A stretch of DNA of 8,268 nucleotides from an uncultured Lachnospiraceae bacterium (GTDB lineage Bacteria > Bacillota_A > Clostridia > Lachnospirales > Lachnospiraceae): positions 1 through 8,268 of the forward strand of contig CADBNA010000037.1 of NCBI GenBank assembly GCA_902795835.1, in the 5' to 3' direction. Below the pieces are notes generated by a model. That model saw nothing but the letters and a program-made list of their open reading frames with translations. It was not told the origin of the DNA and did no database searches. The position numbers were made by a program, and so were the translations under genes. Positions 7,454 through 8,268 of this stretch are shown piece by piece. How positions within the stretch are numbered: the stretch's first letter is position 1; each line of letters starts with the position of its first letter.

Positions 7454-8268
7454 TTGTTCTGAAACCGATTCCCTGTGAACCTGAAGAGAGCAGGCGTCTG
7501 GACGGTCTGTGGAAAAGAGTGTCAGAAGACGTCGGTCAGCCGTATGGGTGTATACGGACAGCAGAAAACCTGCGGTATGAATTGCAGAAACCGCAGCAGC
7601 TCCGCTTCACCAGGATTCTGGTACTGGCAGCAATCGGCGAGACCGGCATCAATCTGGAACTGATGGCCATGCTCCGTGAAATCCGCCTTCATCCGATGTG
7701 CATGGAAGGGAGCATCAGCTGCCTGATCGTGGATGGGGGCGGCGAGGAAAGCACGAAATCCGTGGGAAAGCATATCGCATGGACATTGAATATGGCCGGC
7801 TCGCTTCTGCCCGGCCGTCCGCTGACAGAGGGGACCGGATCCCTGATGAATCTGCAGGTGCTCTCAGAGAGATGGCAGGTCAGCCGGCAGGAAGCCTATG
7901 TGCGCAGTGCACAGGATCTGCTGCTGCGCCTGATGTCTTTTCAAAGACCCCGTACAGAAGAGGAGAGACCGGCGGAAAAAGCAAAACTGCTGTGTCTGCA
8001 CGCAAGCAACAAGAAAACGTCCAATACGCTTCGCTTATGGGGGAAAGTGCGCCGGCATCTGTCTCCGGACATCAATGTAAAAGAAATACCGCTCCGCAAC
8101 GGAGAGATCAGGGACTGCATCGGATGTCATTATGATACCTGCATGTATTTCAGCCGCCAGTCCGGCTGCTATTTTGGGGGAACCATTGTAGAAGAAGTAT
8201 ACCCGGCGCTTGCGGAATGTGACGCGCTGGTTATGCTGTGTCCGAATTACAACGACGCCATAGGCGCC
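7444..8268 (+). CDS. Flavodoxin-fold NAD(P)H-dependent FMN oxidoreductase, 3' end missing
   Basis: An open frame of 275 codons running off the window end. GGAGG at 7432-7436 lies 7 bases before the ATG, which sits inside the end of the dehydrogenase-like gene, so the two are coupled. The C-terminal part from about residue 181 matches the NADPH-dependent FMN reductase/flavodoxin family: a first strand with HASNKKTSNT (186-195), the FMN-phosphate loop position where relatives have GSPRKNGNT; a CIGC motif (Cys225, Cys228) with further Cys at 233 and 242; then an acidic helix, a CDALVMLCPNY strand and turn. The first ~175 residues are extra relative to the usual ~180-250-aa family. They contain a strand LVLAA near 58, LIVDGGGEE near 94-102 and GRPLTEGTGSL at 124-134, suggesting another alpha/beta domain. 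The likely role is electron transfer from NAD(P)H through FMN, perhaps to the product of the neighbouring gene; substrate unknown. Confidence 0.8.
   Translation, partial: MQLIVLKPIPCEPEESRRLDGLWKRVSEDVGQPYGCIRTAENLRYELQKPQQLRFTRILVLAAIGETGINLELMAMLREIRLHPMCMEGSISCLIVDGGGEESTKSVGKHIAWTLNMAGSLLPGRPLTEGTGSLMNLQVLSERWQVSRQEAYVRSAQDLLLRLMSFQRPRTEEERPAEKAKLLCLHASNKKTSNTLRLWGKVRRHLSPDINVKEIPLRNGEIRDCIGCHYDTCMYFSRQSGCYFGGTIVEEVYPALAECDALVMLCPNYNDAIGA

Noticed and set aside
7475..8135. Alternative + strand frames at 7475-7663 and 7698-8135
   Set aside because: They are out of frame with the flavoprotein gene at 7444, which has the ribosome site, family motifs and an uninterrupted frame to the window end.
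1..8268. tRNA, rRNA, insertion sequences, attachment sites or replication origins
   Set aside because: No cloverleaf-like segment, transposase, integrase or terminal repeat pair was found by eye on either strand.

Overview
The window looks like a chromosomal segment from a moderately GC-rich Bacillota of the Clostridia/Lachnospiraceae type. The evidence is the YDG/MBG-like surface repeats with a Thr-Pro stalk, a SERCA-like bacterial Ca2+ pump, a CapA-like lipoprotein with a Gram-positive style lipobox, strong AGGAGG ribosome sites and a plain sigma-A promoter. This taxonomic guess is inference from style, not from a marker gene. All genes are on the + strand.

Region 1 (1-6033) is a tightly packed three-gene unit. 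It begins inside a large surface protein that is cut by the window start and carries 83-residue tandem repeats, a 116-residue Thr-Pro stalk, further surface domains and a C-terminal membrane anchor. An 890-aa P-type Ca2+-ATPase follows, then a 424-aa CapA-family lipoprotein. Both junctions are 4-base ATGA overlaps, so the three are probably translationally coupled and belong to one envelope-related operon. No terminator is evident after the CapA gene.

Region 2 (6034-6430) is the only long non-coding stretch and the richest in signals. It holds an AT-rich segment with a direct and an inverted repeat, a near-consensus promoter (TTGACA-17-TATCAT), a roughly 170-base leader with several hairpins, an 8-codon open frame with a perfect Shine-Dalgarno, and an intrinsic terminator whose 5' arm starts inside the stop codon of that frame. 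This is the layout of a ribosome-controlled transcription attenuator. A 54-codon frame that ends on the start of the 8-codon frame (GTGA overlap) may also be translated.

Region 3 (6431-8268) is the apparent target of that attenuator. It contains a divergent lactate/malate dehydrogenase-fold protein with substituted catalytic positions, overlapping by 10 bases a flavodoxin-fold NAD(P)H-dependent FMN oxidoreductase that runs off the window end and has an unusual ~175-residue N-terminal domain. The pair looks like a redox module of unknown substrate. I consider the attenuator plus this pair the best candidate in the window for something undescribed.
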